From contig NZ_CP119520.1 of NCBI RefSeq assembly GCF_029223865.1, positions 6,820,001-6,884,000 of the forward strand: 64,000 nucleotides of DNA, given 5' to 3'. The notes under the pieces were generated by a model, which did no database searches, was not told the DNA's origin, and worked only from the letters and a program-made list of their open reading frames with translations. The DNA is from Telluria mixta. GTDB taxonomy: Bacteria > Pseudomonadota > Gammaproteobacteria > Burkholderiales > Burkholderiaceae_D. The position numbers and the translations under genes were made by a program. Below are positions 8,555 to 17,311 of the stretch, piece by piece; position 1 is the first letter of the stretch, and each line of letters opens with the position of its first letter.

Positions 8555-9840
8555 TCAGGACCTGGTGGCGCCCTTGCCGGCGACCGAGTACAAGACCTTG
8601 GTGTTGCGGGTCTTCTGGAAGTCTTCCAGCGACTCGCCGCGCATGGCGGCATAGATGTGCAGGTTCGAGACGCCCACCACCGCGCCCAGCTTCTCCAGCA
8701 GGAAGAAGATGACGCCGTAGCGGATCATGCCGCGCCAGTCGCGCCGCGAGACCAGGTCGCGCTCCTCTTCCGTGAGACCCGCCTCCTCGTACGTGGCGAC
8801 AGGGTCGGCCAGGAAGCGCGCGCGGAATGCCGGCTCGATCAGCTGGTGCAGGTAGCTGTTGATGCGGTAGTGCGCCACGCTGCGCTCGAGCGTGAACGGA
8901 TACGTGCCCTCGAGCTCCTCCGCGCCCGCCGTCTGATGGGCGATGTGCGCGCGGTGCTCGGCGATGGCGCGGGCCTGGCGCGCCGGGTCGACCGCGACGT
9001 CGCTTTCGTACACCGCCACCGCGATGCCCGTCATCGACGGCAGGTAGTACTCGCGGTGCAGGCAGTTGATGCGGGCCGGCATCGCGCCGCGCATGATCAT
9101 CCACATGATGATCTCGGCGCCTTCCCAGCCCCCAGCTTCGCCAGCTCGGCCTGCGTCATGTTCAGGATGACCTCGGGGTCCTTTTCGAACAGGTCGAGGA
9201 ACTCGTCGTCCCACGATGTGTTGTTGAAACCGCAGCGCTCGCCGTGCACCTGGTGCGACAGGCCGCCGGTGGCGACGATGGCCACCTTCAGGTCGTCGTC
9301 CGGATAGCTCTCGATGGCGCGGCGCAGGGCCTGGCCCAGCTTGAAGCAGCGACGCGCGGACGGCACCGGGAACTGCAGCACGCCGCACTGCAGCGGGACG
9401 ATCGTGCCGGGCCAGCCGTCCTCCGCCGTCTGCGGCCACATGATCGACAGCGGCGAGAAGCAGCCGTGATCGAGCGGCTTGCCCTGGAAGAAGGACATGT
9501 CGAACTCGTCGGCGACCAGCGACTGGCCGATGTGCCGCGCCAGTGCCGCATGGCCGCCCACGGCTGGCAGGTCGCGCGCGCCGCCGCCCTCGTCGGCCGG
9601 CAGCCAGCGGTCGCCGATGCCCAGCGCGAACGCCGAGTAGTGATCAAAGAAGAACGAGGTCACGTGGTCGTTGTAGACGACCAGCAGGACGTCCGGCTTC
9701 TTCTCGTCGAGCCACTGGCGCACCGGTTCGTACGCCTTGAAGATCGGTGCCCAGACGGCGTCGTTCTGCTTGTTGGCGTCCAGGGCGAAGCCGATGGTCG
9801 GGGTGTGCGAGGAGGCGATTGCGCCGATGATCCTGGCCAT
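8555..9840 (-). pseudogene. galA: Gallate dioxygenase (GalA/DesB type), interrupted by a single-base frameshift
   Basis: Two frames together encode about 428 residues, matching the length of gallate dioxygenases. The first (residues 1-237) is the LigB-like catalytic domain with iron ligands His12 (SSHTP) and His59 (YNDHV) and the catalytic His in GGLSHQ. The second resumes as GGWEGAEIIMWMIMRG, carrying the Glu iron ligand, followed by the fused LigA-like C-terminal domain to 8555. The break falls in a C5 run at 9129-9133: restoring one base gives an uninterrupted LGGWEGAE. The enzyme would cleave gallate to 4-oxalomesaconate. It starts 9 bp after the galT stop. It is either a recent inactivating mutation or a sequencing error. 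Confidence 0.85.
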
Positions 9841-9849
9841 GATGTTTCC

Positions 9850-11184
9850 TTATGCGGTTGCCGGTACGGCCCGTGCCGCGAACCGGGTGAAGACGATGGA
9901 CAGCGCCGCGAGCGTGGCCGGGATGGCGAGGATCGCGATCACCGCCGAGAAGCCCCAGCCCATCGACAGCAGGATGCCGCCCGCGGCCGAGCCGAAGATG
10001 CTGCCGAAGCGGCCGATGCCCTGCATCCAGCTGACGCCCGTGGCACGCACCGCGGTCGGGTAGCATTGCGGCGCGAAGGCGTTCAGGCCGGTCTGGGCAC
10101 CGCTCATGCAGAAGCCTGCCAGCAGCACGAGGATACCGAAGAAACCGGATTGCACGCCGCTCGATGCGACGGCGAGGATAAACGCGGCACCGATGAGATA
10201 CGTCGCGGCGATGACCTTGTTCGGCGTCCAGCGGTCCATCAGCCAGCCGACGAACAGCGCGCCGACGGTGCCGCCGAGCTGGAACATCGCGGTGATGTTG
10301 GCGGCGCGCTCGATCGGCAGGCCCGCTTCCTTGATGAGTGTCGGCAGCCAGCCCGACAGCAGGTAGATGACCAGCAGGCCCATGAAATAGGTGGCCCACA
10401 GCGACAGCGTGATGCCGCGGAAGCTGGGCGCCAGCAGCGCGCCGACCTTGGCCTTGCCCTCGACCTTCTGCTCGCTGATCGTGAAGGCGGCGCCCGCCGG
10501 CACGTCGCCGCCGACGACACGCTGGAGCGTGGTGGCGATACGTGCTGCCGGATACTTATTGACGACCAGGAAGCGCACGGACTCCGGCACGAGGAAGATG
10601 TAGAACGGCAGGCAGGCGAGCGGGATCGCGCCGCCGACGACCAGCACCATGCGCCAGCCGTACTCCGGCAGCAGCGCGGCCGCGCCGAAGCCGACGAGGG
10701 CCGAGCCCAGGTTAAAACCTGTGAACATGATGGCGAGCAGCGTGCTGCGGCGCGCCTCCGGCACGTACTCGGACAGCAGGGTCGTCGTATTGGGCATGGC
10801 GGCGCCGAGACCGAGACCGGTCAGGAAGCGCAGCGCGGACAGCGACACGACGTCGTTCGCCTGCGAGGCCAGCACGCTGAACAGGCCGAACCAGCCGACG
10901 GCCACCATCAGCAGGCGCTTGCGGCCGTAGCGGTCGGACAGTGGGCCGATCATCAGCGCGCCGATGGCCAGGCCGATCGGCGCCGCACTCATCACGACGC
11001 CGAACGCCGCCTTGGAAATGCCCCACTCCTTCGTGATCGCCGGCGCGAGGAAGCCCATGATGGCGACGTCGATACCGTCCGTGGTGATGATGAGGAAGCA
11101 GAGGAAAAGCAAGAGCCACTGGTAGCCGGACATCTTGCGGCCGTTGATGTGCGCCCGCACATCGAGGGTGTGTGCCGTATTCAT
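9850..11184 (-). CDS. galT: MFS aromatic acid:H+ symporter, probable gallate permease
   Basis: The 444-residue protein has twelve predicted membrane segments and the AAHS-subfamily hallmarks: the Asp in TM1 (TTDGIDVAIMGFL), the loop 2-3 motif GPLSDRYGRKRLL, and the related motif GWLMDRWTPNKV in loop 8-9. The AAHS family (PcaK, BenK, GalT) imports hydroxybenzoates with protons across the inner membrane. It is the first gene of the leftward gallate operon, about 140 bp downstream of a putative GalR operator and 9 bp ahead of the dioxygenase. The gene order galT-galA-porin beside galR matches the gallate cluster of Pseudomonas putida, hence the symbol. Confidence 0.85.
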   Translation of the reverse strand: MNTAHTLDVRAHINGRKMSGYQWLLLFLCFLIITTDGIDVAIMGFLAPAITKEWGISKAAFGVVMSAAPIGLAIGALMIGPLSDRYGRKRLLMVAVGWFGLFSVLASQANDVVSLSALRFLTGLGLGAAMPNTTTLLSEYVPEARRSTLLAIMFTGFNLGSALVGFGAAALLPEYGWRMVLVVGGAIPLACLPFYIFLVPESVRFLVVNKYPAARIATTLQRVVGGDVPAGAAFTISEQKVEGKAKVGALLAPSFRGITLSLWATYFMGLLVIYLLSGWLPTLIKEAGLPIERAANITAMFQLGGTVGALFVGWLMDRWTPNKVIAATYLIGAAFILAVASSGVQSGFFGILVLLAGFCMSGAQTGLNAFAPQCYPTAVRATGVSWMQGIGRFGSIFGSAAGGILLSMGWGFSAVIAILAIPATLAALSIVFTRFAARAVPATA

Positions 11185-11320
11185 TAAGTCTCCTGGTCAA
11201 TACGCGTGTTATGGACTGCCGGCGCCCGGATCGTCTACGACCGTAGAATCCCGGCACCATCAGTTTCCCAGTGTACGTTTTGACTTGCCCTAATGTATTG
11301 CTTTCAGCCACCCCAGCGTT

Positions 11321-11336
11321 GCAATCTGCTTATTGC
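11321..11336 (-). promoter_or_regulatory. Putative GalR operator upstream of galT
   Basis: On the minus strand this reads GCAATAAGCAGATTGC, an inverted repeat GCAAT-N6-ATTGC of LysR-box type. Thirteen consecutive bases (CAATAAGCAGATT) recur exactly at 12586-12598, the only other regulatory gap of the gallate cluster. It lies 137 bp upstream of the galT start. Binding by the LysR protein encoded next door is inference. Confidence 0.6.
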
Positions 11337-11341
11337 GTATG

Positions 11342-12559
11342 TCAGCTCCAGGACGCCCCGAGTTGCCGCAGTTCCCCGATCAGCGCGCTCGCGCCGGGCG
11401 ACAGGTGCGCGCCGCGCCGCGTGGTGATGCCGATGGCGCGCTCCATGCCGCGCAAAGCGAAACGCAGTTCGACCAGCTGGCCGGCACGGATTTCGTGATA
11501 CAGCTGGTGCACGGACAGCACCGTCAGCATATCGCCCGCCAACAATAGCCCGCGCGCGAGCGCGAGGTCGCCCGTTTCCACCACGGGCGCCGGCGGCACG
11601 GCGCCTTCGCCCTCGAAGAACCGGTCGAACTGTTCGCGCAGCGGCGTGCCGGCGCGTGACAGGACCCAGGGATAGCGCTCCAGGTCGCGCATCGCGATCG
11701 ACTTCTCGCCGGCCAGCGGATGGCCCGCACGCGCCACCAGGGCCACCTTGTCCTCGAACAGCGCCTCCGACACGAACGCCACGCCGGACGACGGACGCAG
11801 GGCGCCGAGGATGAAGTCGATGCGCCCGCTCAGCAGGCCGGCCGTCAGCTCGTCATAAGGACTTTCGAGCGAACGGATGACGAGGTGCGGGTGCCTGGCC
11901 TGGACCGCCGCGATGGCGAGCGGCAGGAATTGCGAGCGCGCGAGCGGCAACGCGCCGATCGTGACGACGCCGCGCACGATGCCCGCGAGCGCCGCGATAT
12001 CCTCGGGTATATGGCGCAGTTCGGCGAGCACGCGTTCGAACCGTTCGATCCAGCGCCGCCCCGCATCGGTCGGCAACATCCCGTGCGCGGTGCGGAGGAA
12101 CAATGGCTGCCCCAGCATGTTCTCCAGGTGCGTGATCGCCTGGCTGATGGCCGACTGCGACGCGCCCAGCGCGTGCGCCACGCCGGGCATGTAATGGGCC
12201 TCGGCCAGCAACGCCGCCGACTGCAGGCGCCGCTCGTTGAGCATGGCATCGATGCCGCCCACCTTGTTTCCCGCGCGTTCCGTGCCTCGTCCGTTCATCC
12301 GCAAGGCGTCGTCGCGCACCTCGCGCAACTCGGCTTCGATACGGTCGGCACGCAACCGGACCGTCTCGCCGGCCCGCGTCAGAAGCATGCCGCGTCCTTT
12401 CCGCTCGAACAGCTGCACACCCAGGCTGTCTTCGAGGGCGGCCACGGAGCGGGCCACGGCCGACGAGGCACGGAACAGGCTCTCCGAGGAACGACGGATG
12501 CCGCCGGCGGCGGCGACGGCGCTGAAGGCGTGGAGGTGGCGCAGGCTGACGAGCGGCAT
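11342..12559 (-). CDS. galR: LysR-family regulator with two tandem HTH domains, probable gallate regulator
   Basis: At 405 residues it is about 100 longer than ordinary LysR proteins because it carries two LysR-type winged helices. The first spans residues about 4-64 (LRHLHAFSAVAAAGGIRRSSES...ALEDSLGVQLFERKGRG). The second spans about 109-168 (RRLQSAALLAEAHYMPGVAHALGASQSAISQAITHLENMLG...FLRTAHGMLPTDAG). One effector-binding domain follows from about residue 190. It is placed between the galT operon and the divergent galD-ligJ-galC operon, as galR is in gallate degraders. It probably activates both arms in response to gallate or a pathway intermediate. The substrate inference comes from position; the double HTH is directly visible. 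Confidence 0.85.
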   Translation of the reverse strand: MPLVSLRHLHAFSAVAAAGGIRRSSESLFRASSAVARSVAALEDSLGVQLFERKGRGMLLTRAGETVRLRADRIEAELREVRDDALRMNGRGTERAGNKVGGIDAMLNERRLQSAALLAEAHYMPGVAHALGASQSAISQAITHLENMLGQPLFLRTAHGMLPTDAGRRWIERFERVLAELRHIPEDIAALAGIVRGVVTIGALPLARSQFLPLAIAAVQARHPHLVIRSLESPYDELTAGLLSGRIDFILGALRPSSGVAFVSEALFEDKVALVARAGHPLAGEKSIAMRDLERYPWVLSRAGTPLREQFDRFFEGEGAVPPAPVVETGDLALARGLLLAGDMLTVLSVHQLYHEIRAGQLVELRFALRGMERAIGITTRRGAHLSPGASALIGELRQLGASWS

Positions 12560-12585
12560 GGTGCCTGGGTCCTTTCAGGAAGCAA

Positions 12586-12598
12586 CAATAAGCAGATT
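12586..12598 (+). promoter_or_regulatory. Putative GalR operator in the galR-galD divergent promoter
   Basis: CAATAAGCAGATT matches the galT-side operator at all 13 positions; here the right arm decays (ATTAG instead of ATTGC). It lies 27 bp upstream of the galR start and 89 bp upstream of galD, suitable for both autoregulation and activation of galD. The rest of the 128-bp gap (12560-12687) shows no other clear motif. Confidence 0.55.
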
Positions 12599-12687
12599 AG
12601 AACAAACTCGCCCCCACAAAGCAACCATCGAACAGTCGCCGGCACCGATACTCACTGCACAACAACGCACGTATCACAACCGCGACC

Positions 12688-13806
12688 ATGACCACTGACC
12701 ACCACTCCGACCTCGTCCCGGTGCCCTGCATCCTGATGCGCGGCGGGACGTCCCGCGGCCCATTCTTCCTCGAATCCGACCTGCCTCTGGAGCCGGCCCT
12801 GCGCGACCAGGTGCTGCTCGCGGCCATGGGCTCGCCCGACAGGCGCCAGATCGACGGCCTGGGCGGCGCGCATCCGCTCACGAGCAAGGTCGGCATCGTC
12901 CGCCGCAGCAAGACACCAGGCGTCGACCTCGATTTCCTGTTCGCCCAACTGCAGCCGGACCAGGACACCGTCGACACGTCGCCCAACTGCGGCAACATGC
13001 TCGCCGCCGTGCTGCCGTTCGCGCTGGAACGCGGCCTGCTGCCGATCCGGCAAGGCACGACCACGGCGCGCGTGCTGACCCTGAACACCGGCATGCAGTG
13101 CGACGTCACGGTGCAGACGCGGGACGGCCGTTTGCAGTACACGGGCGACGCGCGCATCGACGGCGTGCCCGGCACGGCGGCGCCGATCTCCATCGACTTC
13201 CTGGACACGGCCGGTTCCGTGTGTCCGTCGCTGCTGCCGACCGGCCATGTGCTCGACCGCTTTGACGTGGATGGCGACGGCATCGACGTCACGCTGATCG
13301 ACAACGGCATGCCGATGGTGCTCGTGCGCGCCGGCGACATGGGCGTCACCGGCTACGAAAGCGTCGCCGACCTGAACGCGAACGAGGCGTTGAAGGCGAA
13401 GCTGGAAGCGCTGCGCCTGACCGTGGGCCCGCGGATGGGACTGGGCGACGTCACGACGAAGAGCTACCCGAAGATGTGCCTCGTCGCGGCGCCGCGCGCC
13501 GGCGGCAGCATCGCCACGCGCTGCTTCATCCCGCATGTGTGCCACGAGGCGATCGGCGTGCTGGCCGCCGTCACCGTCGCCACGGCGTGCGTGCTGGAAG
13601 GCTCGGTCACGCAGGGCATCGCCAGCGTGCCTGCGGGTCTCGTCAAGACCGTCTCGGTCGAGCATCCGACCGGGGAATTCAGCGTCGAGCTGGAACTCGA
13701 CAAGGACAATCCGCAGCAGGTGAATCGTGCCGCCCTGCTGCGCACCGCGCGCCCAATCATGCGCGGCGAAGTACTGGTATCGCAAGACATCTGGAGAGGA
13801 AAATAA
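12688..13806 (+). CDS. galD: 4-oxalomesaconate tautomerase (PrpF-like isomerase)
   Basis: The 372-residue protein is of the PrpF/GalD family with the diaminopimelate-epimerase fold. It opens VPCILMRGGTSRGPFF and carries the active-site regions GLGGAHPLTSKVGIV, SPNCGNMLAAV (family cysteine) and the second-half PRAGGSIATRCFIPH. GalD converts the keto form of 4-oxalomesaconate, the product of gallate cleavage, to the enol form used by the hydratase. It is the first gene of the rightward operon and is followed by the hydratase after 1 bp. No strong ribosome site is visible upstream; the ATG chosen gives the full-length family N-terminus. Confidence 0.88.
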   Translation: MTTDHHSDLVPVPCILMRGGTSRGPFFLESDLPLEPALRDQVLLAAMGSPDRRQIDGLGGAHPLTSKVGIVRRSKTPGVDLDFLFAQLQPDQDTVDTSPNCGNMLAAVLPFALERGLLPIRQGTTTARVLTLNTGMQCDVTVQTRDGRLQYTGDARIDGVPGTAAPISIDFLDTAGSVCPSLLPTGHVLDRFDVDGDGIDVTLIDNGMPMVLVRAGDMGVTGYESVADLNANEALKAKLEALRLTVGPRMGLGDVTTKSYPKMCLVAAPRAGGSIATRCFIPHVCHEAIGVLAAVTVATACVLEGSVTQGIASVPAGLVKTVSVEHPTGEFSVELELDKDNPQQVNRAALLRTARPIMRGEVLVSQDIWRGK

Positions 13807-13807
13807 T

Positions 13808-14845
13808 ATGCGTAAGCCCCTGGTCATCGACTGCCACGGCCACTACACGACGGCGCCGAAAGCGCTGGAAGACTGGCGCAACGCGCAGGTCGCGAACCTG
13901 AACACGCCCGAGCTGGGCCCGCGCGTCTCGGACCTCAACATCAGCGACGACGAGCTGCGCGAGTCGATCGAGACGAACCAGCTGCGCCTGATGCGCGAAC
14001 GCGGTTCCGACCTGACGATCTTTTCGCCGCGCGCCAGCTTCATGGCACACCACATCGGCGATAGGGAGACCAGCGCCACGTGGGCCGCGATCTGCAACGA
14101 GTTGTGCTACCGGGTGTCGCAGCTGTTCCCCGATCACTTCATCGGCGCCGCGATGCTGCCGCAATCGCCCGGCGTCGATCCGCGCACGTGCATTCCCGAA
14201 CTGGAGCGCTGCGTGAAGGAATACGGCATGGTCGGCATCAACCTGAACCCCGATCCGTCGGGCGGCCACTGGACGTCGCCGCCGCTGTCCGACCGCCACT
14301 GGTATCCGATCTACGAAAAGATGGTCGAGTACGACATCCCGGCAATGATCCACGTGTCGACGAGCTGCAACCCGTGCTTCCACACGACGGGCGCGCACTA
14401 CCTGAACGCCGACACGACCGCGTTCATGCAATGCCTGACGAGCGACCTGTTCAAGGATTTCCCCACGCTGAAATTCCTGATCCCGCACGGCGGCGGTGCG
14501 GTGCCTTACCACTGGGGCCGGTTCCGTGGCCTGGCGCAGGAGATGAAGAAGCCGCTGCTGCAGGATCACCTGCTGAACAACATCTTCTTCGACACCTGCG
14601 TGTACCACCAGCCGGGCATCGACCTGCTCACGAAAGTCATCCCGACGAAGAACGTGCTGTTCGCGTCCGAAATGATCGGCGCCGTGCGCGGCATCGATCC
14701 GGAAACGGGCCACTACTACGACGACACGAAGCGCTACATCCAGGCCGCGGCGCTGTCCGACGAAGACCGCTTCCAGATCTTCGAAGGCAATGCGCGCAGC
14801 GTCTTTGCTCGCCTGGACGCCGCACTGAAACAGAAAGGATTGTAA
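13808..14845 (+). CDS. ligJ: 4-Oxalomesaconate hydratase, amidohydrolase (LigJ) type
   Basis: The 345-residue protein follows a strong GGAGAGGAAAA ribosome site and starts MRKPLVIDCHGHYTTAPKAL. The DCHGH metal motif and the downstream HGGGAVPYHWGR and VLFASEMIGA blocks are those of LigJ-type hydratases, which use a zinc-bound amidohydrolase TIM barrel. It should hydrate 4-oxalomesaconate to 4-carboxy-4-hydroxy-2-oxoadipate (CHA). Pseudomonas uses an unrelated PIG-L-type enzyme (GalB) for this step, so this cluster is a LigJ variant of the gal locus. A paralogue lies at 30794. The aldolase gene follows after 3 bp. Confidence 0.88.
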   Translation: MRKPLVIDCHGHYTTAPKALEDWRNAQVANLNTPELGPRVSDLNISDDELRESIETNQLRLMRERGSDLTIFSPRASFMAHHIGDRETSATWAAICNELCYRVSQLFPDHFIGAAMLPQSPGVDPRTCIPELERCVKEYGMVGINLNPDPSGGHWTSPPLSDRHWYPIYEKMVEYDIPAMIHVSTSCNPCFHTTGAHYLNADTTAFMQCLTSDLFKDFPTLKFLIPHGGGAVPYHWGRFRGLAQEMKKPLLQDHLLNNIFFDTCVYHQPGIDLLTKVIPTKNVLFASEMIGAVRGIDPETGHYYDDTKRYIQAAALSDEDRFQIFEGNARSVFARLDAALKQKGL

Positions 14846-14848
14846 AAA

Positions 14849-15547
14849 ATGACCACACCGCTGATGAACCAACTGGGTATCGTGAAACGCAATATCGGGC
14901 GCGCGGACCGCGCCGCGACGGAGCGCCTCGGCAAACTGGGTAGCGCGACCGTCCACGAAGCCATGGGCCGCGTGGGCCTGCTGAAGCCCTACATGCGGCC
15001 GATCTTCCCGGACCAGCAGGTGTCCGGCACCGCCGTCACCGTCCTGCTCCACCCGGGCGACAACTGGATGATGCACGTGGCGGCGGAACAGATCCAGCCG
15101 GGCGACATCGTCGTGGCGGCGATCACGGCCGAGTGCACGGACGGCTATTTCGGCGACCTGCTGGCGACGAGCTTCATGGCGCGCGGCGCGAAGGCGCTCG
15201 TCATCGACGCCGGCGTGCGCGACGTGCGCGTGCTGAAGGAGATGGGGTTTCCTGTCTGGAGCAAGGCAATCAGCGCCAAGGGCACGATCAAGGCGACGCT
15301 CGGCTCCGTCAACATCCCGGTGCTCTGCGCCGGCGCGCTCGTGAACCCGGGCGACGTGATCGTGGCCGATGACGACGGCGTCGTCGTGGTGCCGGCACCG
15401 GATGCCGCGCGCGTCGCCGACGTCGCCGAAAAGCGCGAATCGTTCGAGGGCGAGAAGCGCGCGAAGCTGGCGTCGGGCGTGCTGGGCCTGGACATGTACA
15501 AGATGCGCGAGCCGCTGGCGGCCGCGGGCCTGACCTACATCGACTGA
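14849..15547 (+). CDS. galC: 4-Carboxy-4-hydroxy-2-oxoadipate (CHA) aldolase, RraA fold
   Basis: The 232-residue protein belongs to the RraA-like class II pyruvate aldolases (HMG/CHA aldolase, LigK/GalC). Visible motifs are [12 protein letters not shown] near residue 33, the substrate region [27 protein letters not shown], and the Mg-site segment [21 protein letters not shown] (Arg and Asp of the GxRD motif). It splits CHA into pyruvate and oxaloacetate, completing gallate degradation to central metabolites. It starts 3 bp after the hydratase stop and is the last gene of the rightward operon, converging on a TauE gene 13 bp away. Confidence 0.9.
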   Translation: MTTPLMNQLGIVKRNIGRADRAATERLGKLGSATVHEAMGRVGLLKPYMRPIFPDQQVSGTAVTVLLHPGDNWMMHVAAEQIQPGDIVVAAITAECTDGYFGDLLATSFMARGAKALVIDAGVRDVRVLKEMGFPVWSKAISAKGTIKATLGSVNIPVLCAGALVNPGDVIVADDDGVVVVPAPDAARVADVAEKRESFEGEKRAKLASGVLGLDMYKMREPLAAAGLTYID

Positions 15548-15560
15548 TCGGGCTCCCTGT

Positions 15561-16319
15561 CTACAGGAAACGCGCCCCGCCCTGCCAGACCAGCTGGATC
15601 CCGGTCACGAGCAGGCAGGCCTGCGAAATGCGGTAGAACCACACGAGGTTGATCCGGTCCTGCAGCCAGATGCCCAGCCGCACACCCAGCGGCACGAGCG
15701 GCGCGAGGACGAAGCTGGTGCCCAGGTTGTCGAGCGACAGCTGGCCCAGCCATGCGTACGGGACCAGCTTGACCGCGTTGACGGCCGCGAAGAACACGCT
15801 GATGGTGGCGACATAGCGCACCTTGTCCATGCGCTGCGGCAGCAGGTAGACCATGGCGGGCGGCCCGCCGGCATGGGCGAGGAAGCTGGTCAGGCCCGAG
15901 ACCGCGGACCAGAAGGTGCCTTTCGCCACCGAGGGCCCGGCCTGGCGCTGGTGGGCGGTCAGGCCCAGCACGTTGTTGATCGTGAAGGCCACCGCGATGC
16001 CGCCGATCAGGATACGGATGACGTCCTCGCTCAGCATGCCGAACGTGAGGAAGCCCGCGACGATGCCGAGGAAAGCACCCGGCAACATGATGCGCAGCGT
16101 CGGCCTGTCCCATTTGCCGAAGTAGGCGCGCAGCCCCACGAGGTCCATCAGGCACAGCACCGGCAGCAGGATCGCGGCCGCCTGGACAGGCGGGATCGCC
16201 AGCGCCATCAGGGGCACGCCCACGCCGCCGAGCACGCCGCCGAAGCCGCCTTTCGAGATGCCGGTCAGCAGGACGGCCGGCACGGCGACGGCATAGAACA
16301 GCGGGTCGGCGATCAGCAT
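15561..16319 (-). CDS. TauE/SafE-family permease
   Basis: The 252-residue integral membrane protein has about seven or eight hydrophobic segments, opening with the family signature VLLTGISKGGFGGVLGGVGVPLMAL and repeating a related GLTSFLAHAGGPPAMVYLL in the second half. TauE/SafE permeases export sulfite/sulfoacetate or move other small organic anions. Its ATG lies inside the end of the LysR gene (7-nt overlap), so the two are translated together. No sulfur genes are near; a role in exporting an aromatic or organic acid is possible but unproven. Confidence 0.85.
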   Translation of the reverse strand: MLIADPLFYAVAVPAVLLTGISKGGFGGVLGGVGVPLMALAIPPVQAAAILLPVLCLMDLVGLRAYFGKWDRPTLRIMLPGAFLGIVAGFLTFGMLSEDVIRILIGGIAVAFTINNVLGLTAHQRQAGPSVAKGTFWSAVSGLTSFLAHAGGPPAMVYLLPQRMDKVRYVATISVFFAAVNAVKLVPYAWLGQLSLDNLGTSFVLAPLVPLGVRLGIWLQDRINLVWFYRISQACLLVTGIQLVWQGGARFL

Positions 16320-17191
16320 GGCGACAACTCCGCCACCAGCTGCCGGATCAGGTTCTTCGCGGCCGGCGCCCCTTCGCTGCGGCGGAAGATGGCGGCCAGC
16401 TCCGACGTGACGGGCTCGCCGGCCAGCGGCTTGTAGACCACGTCCGGCAGCACCAGGGTCGAGGCCACCACGTCGGGCACGACCGCGACACCCATCCACA
16501 ACGACACTTCGGTCAGCACCGTCAACAGATTGCCCGGCACCGACACGATGCGGGGCACGAAGCGGCCGCGCCGCCCGACTTCACGCGTCCCCAGGTCCTG
16601 TTCGGGCACGATGAAGTCGTCGTCCGCCAGCGCCCCGGCGTCGACCGCGGCGGCGCCGGCCAGGCGGTGGCTGGCCGGCAGCGCGACGCAGAAACGGTTG
16701 CGCTGCACGACGTGCACGCGCAATTCGTCGGGCAGCGCCATCGGCAGGCGCACGAAGCCGACATCCACATGCCCCTCCGCGACAAGGCCCGGCAGCCGCC
16801 CCATCGGCAGTTCGCTCGCCTGCAGCTGGACATCCGGCCAGTCGGCGCGAAACCGCCGCATCTGCTGCTGCAGGATGCTGGCCAGGGCGGCGGAACCGAC
16901 GTAGCCGACGACGAGCCGGCCAAGCTCGCCGCGACCGGCGCGGCGGCCGACGCCGATGGCCTGGTCGAATTGCCGCAGGCTGGCGCGCGCCTGCTCGAGG
17001 AACAGCTCGCCGGCGCCGGTCAGGCGCACGCTGCGCTTGGTCCGCTGCAACAGCCGGGCCTGGAGCGTCCGCTCGATTTCCTGGATCTGCACGGTCAGCG
17101 TGGACGGGGCGATGCCGAGCCGCTCGGCGGCGCGGGCGAAATGCAACTCCTCGGCCACCGCCACGAAATAGCGGAAATGTCGCAGCTCCAT
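16313..17191 (-). CDS. LysR-family transcriptional regulator (BenM/CatR-like)
   Basis: The 292-residue protein opens MELRHFRYFVAVAEELHFARAAERL, the HTH opening typical of the BenM/CatR/CbnR branch that regulates aromatic catabolism. The effector-binding domain runs from about residue 90 to the end. It overlaps the TauE permease gene by 7 nt and diverges from the MFS gene at 17312, with a palindromic LysR box in the 120-bp gap. It therefore probably controls itself, the permease and the MFS exporter. Confidence 0.88.
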   Translation of the reverse strand: MELRHFRYFVAVAEELHFARAAERLGIAPSTLTVQIQEIERTLQARLLQRTKRSVRLTGAGELFLEQARASLRQFDQAIGVGRRAGRGELGRLVVGYVGSAALASILQQQMRRFRADWPDVQLQASELPMGRLPGLVAEGHVDVGFVRLPMALPDELRVHVVQRNRFCVALPASHRLAGAAAVDAGALADDDFIVPEQDLGTREVGRRGRFVPRIVSVPGNLLTVLTEVSLWMGVAVVPDVVASTLVLPDVVYKPLAGEPVTSELAAIFRRSEGAPAAKNLIRQLVAELSPC

Positions 17192-17213
17192 CGGTCTCCA
17201 GGCAGGCATGAAT

Positions 17214-17230
17214 ATTCGGCAAGAGCGAAT
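17214..17230. promoter_or_regulatory. LysR box in the divergent promoter
   Basis: The inverted repeat ATTCG-N7-CGAAT contains a T-N11-A core (T at 17216, A at 17228), the usual LysR recognition pattern. It lies 23 bp upstream of the LysR start and about 80 bp upstream of the MFS start, surrounded by AT-rich sequence unlike the coding DNA. Confidence 0.5.
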
Positions 17231-17311
17231 TATTTCACGTTTTTCCGTTAATGAATGAAATTCCCACATGCGGTGTAATGGCACTTCCCGCCGATCCCAG
17301 GAGCCCCCACG

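Noticed and set aside
9115..9145. Programmed ribosomal frameshifting in galA
   Set aside because: No slippery heptamer, downstream pseudoknot or upstream SD-like stimulator is evident, and intact homologues are single frames; mutation or sequencing error is simpler.
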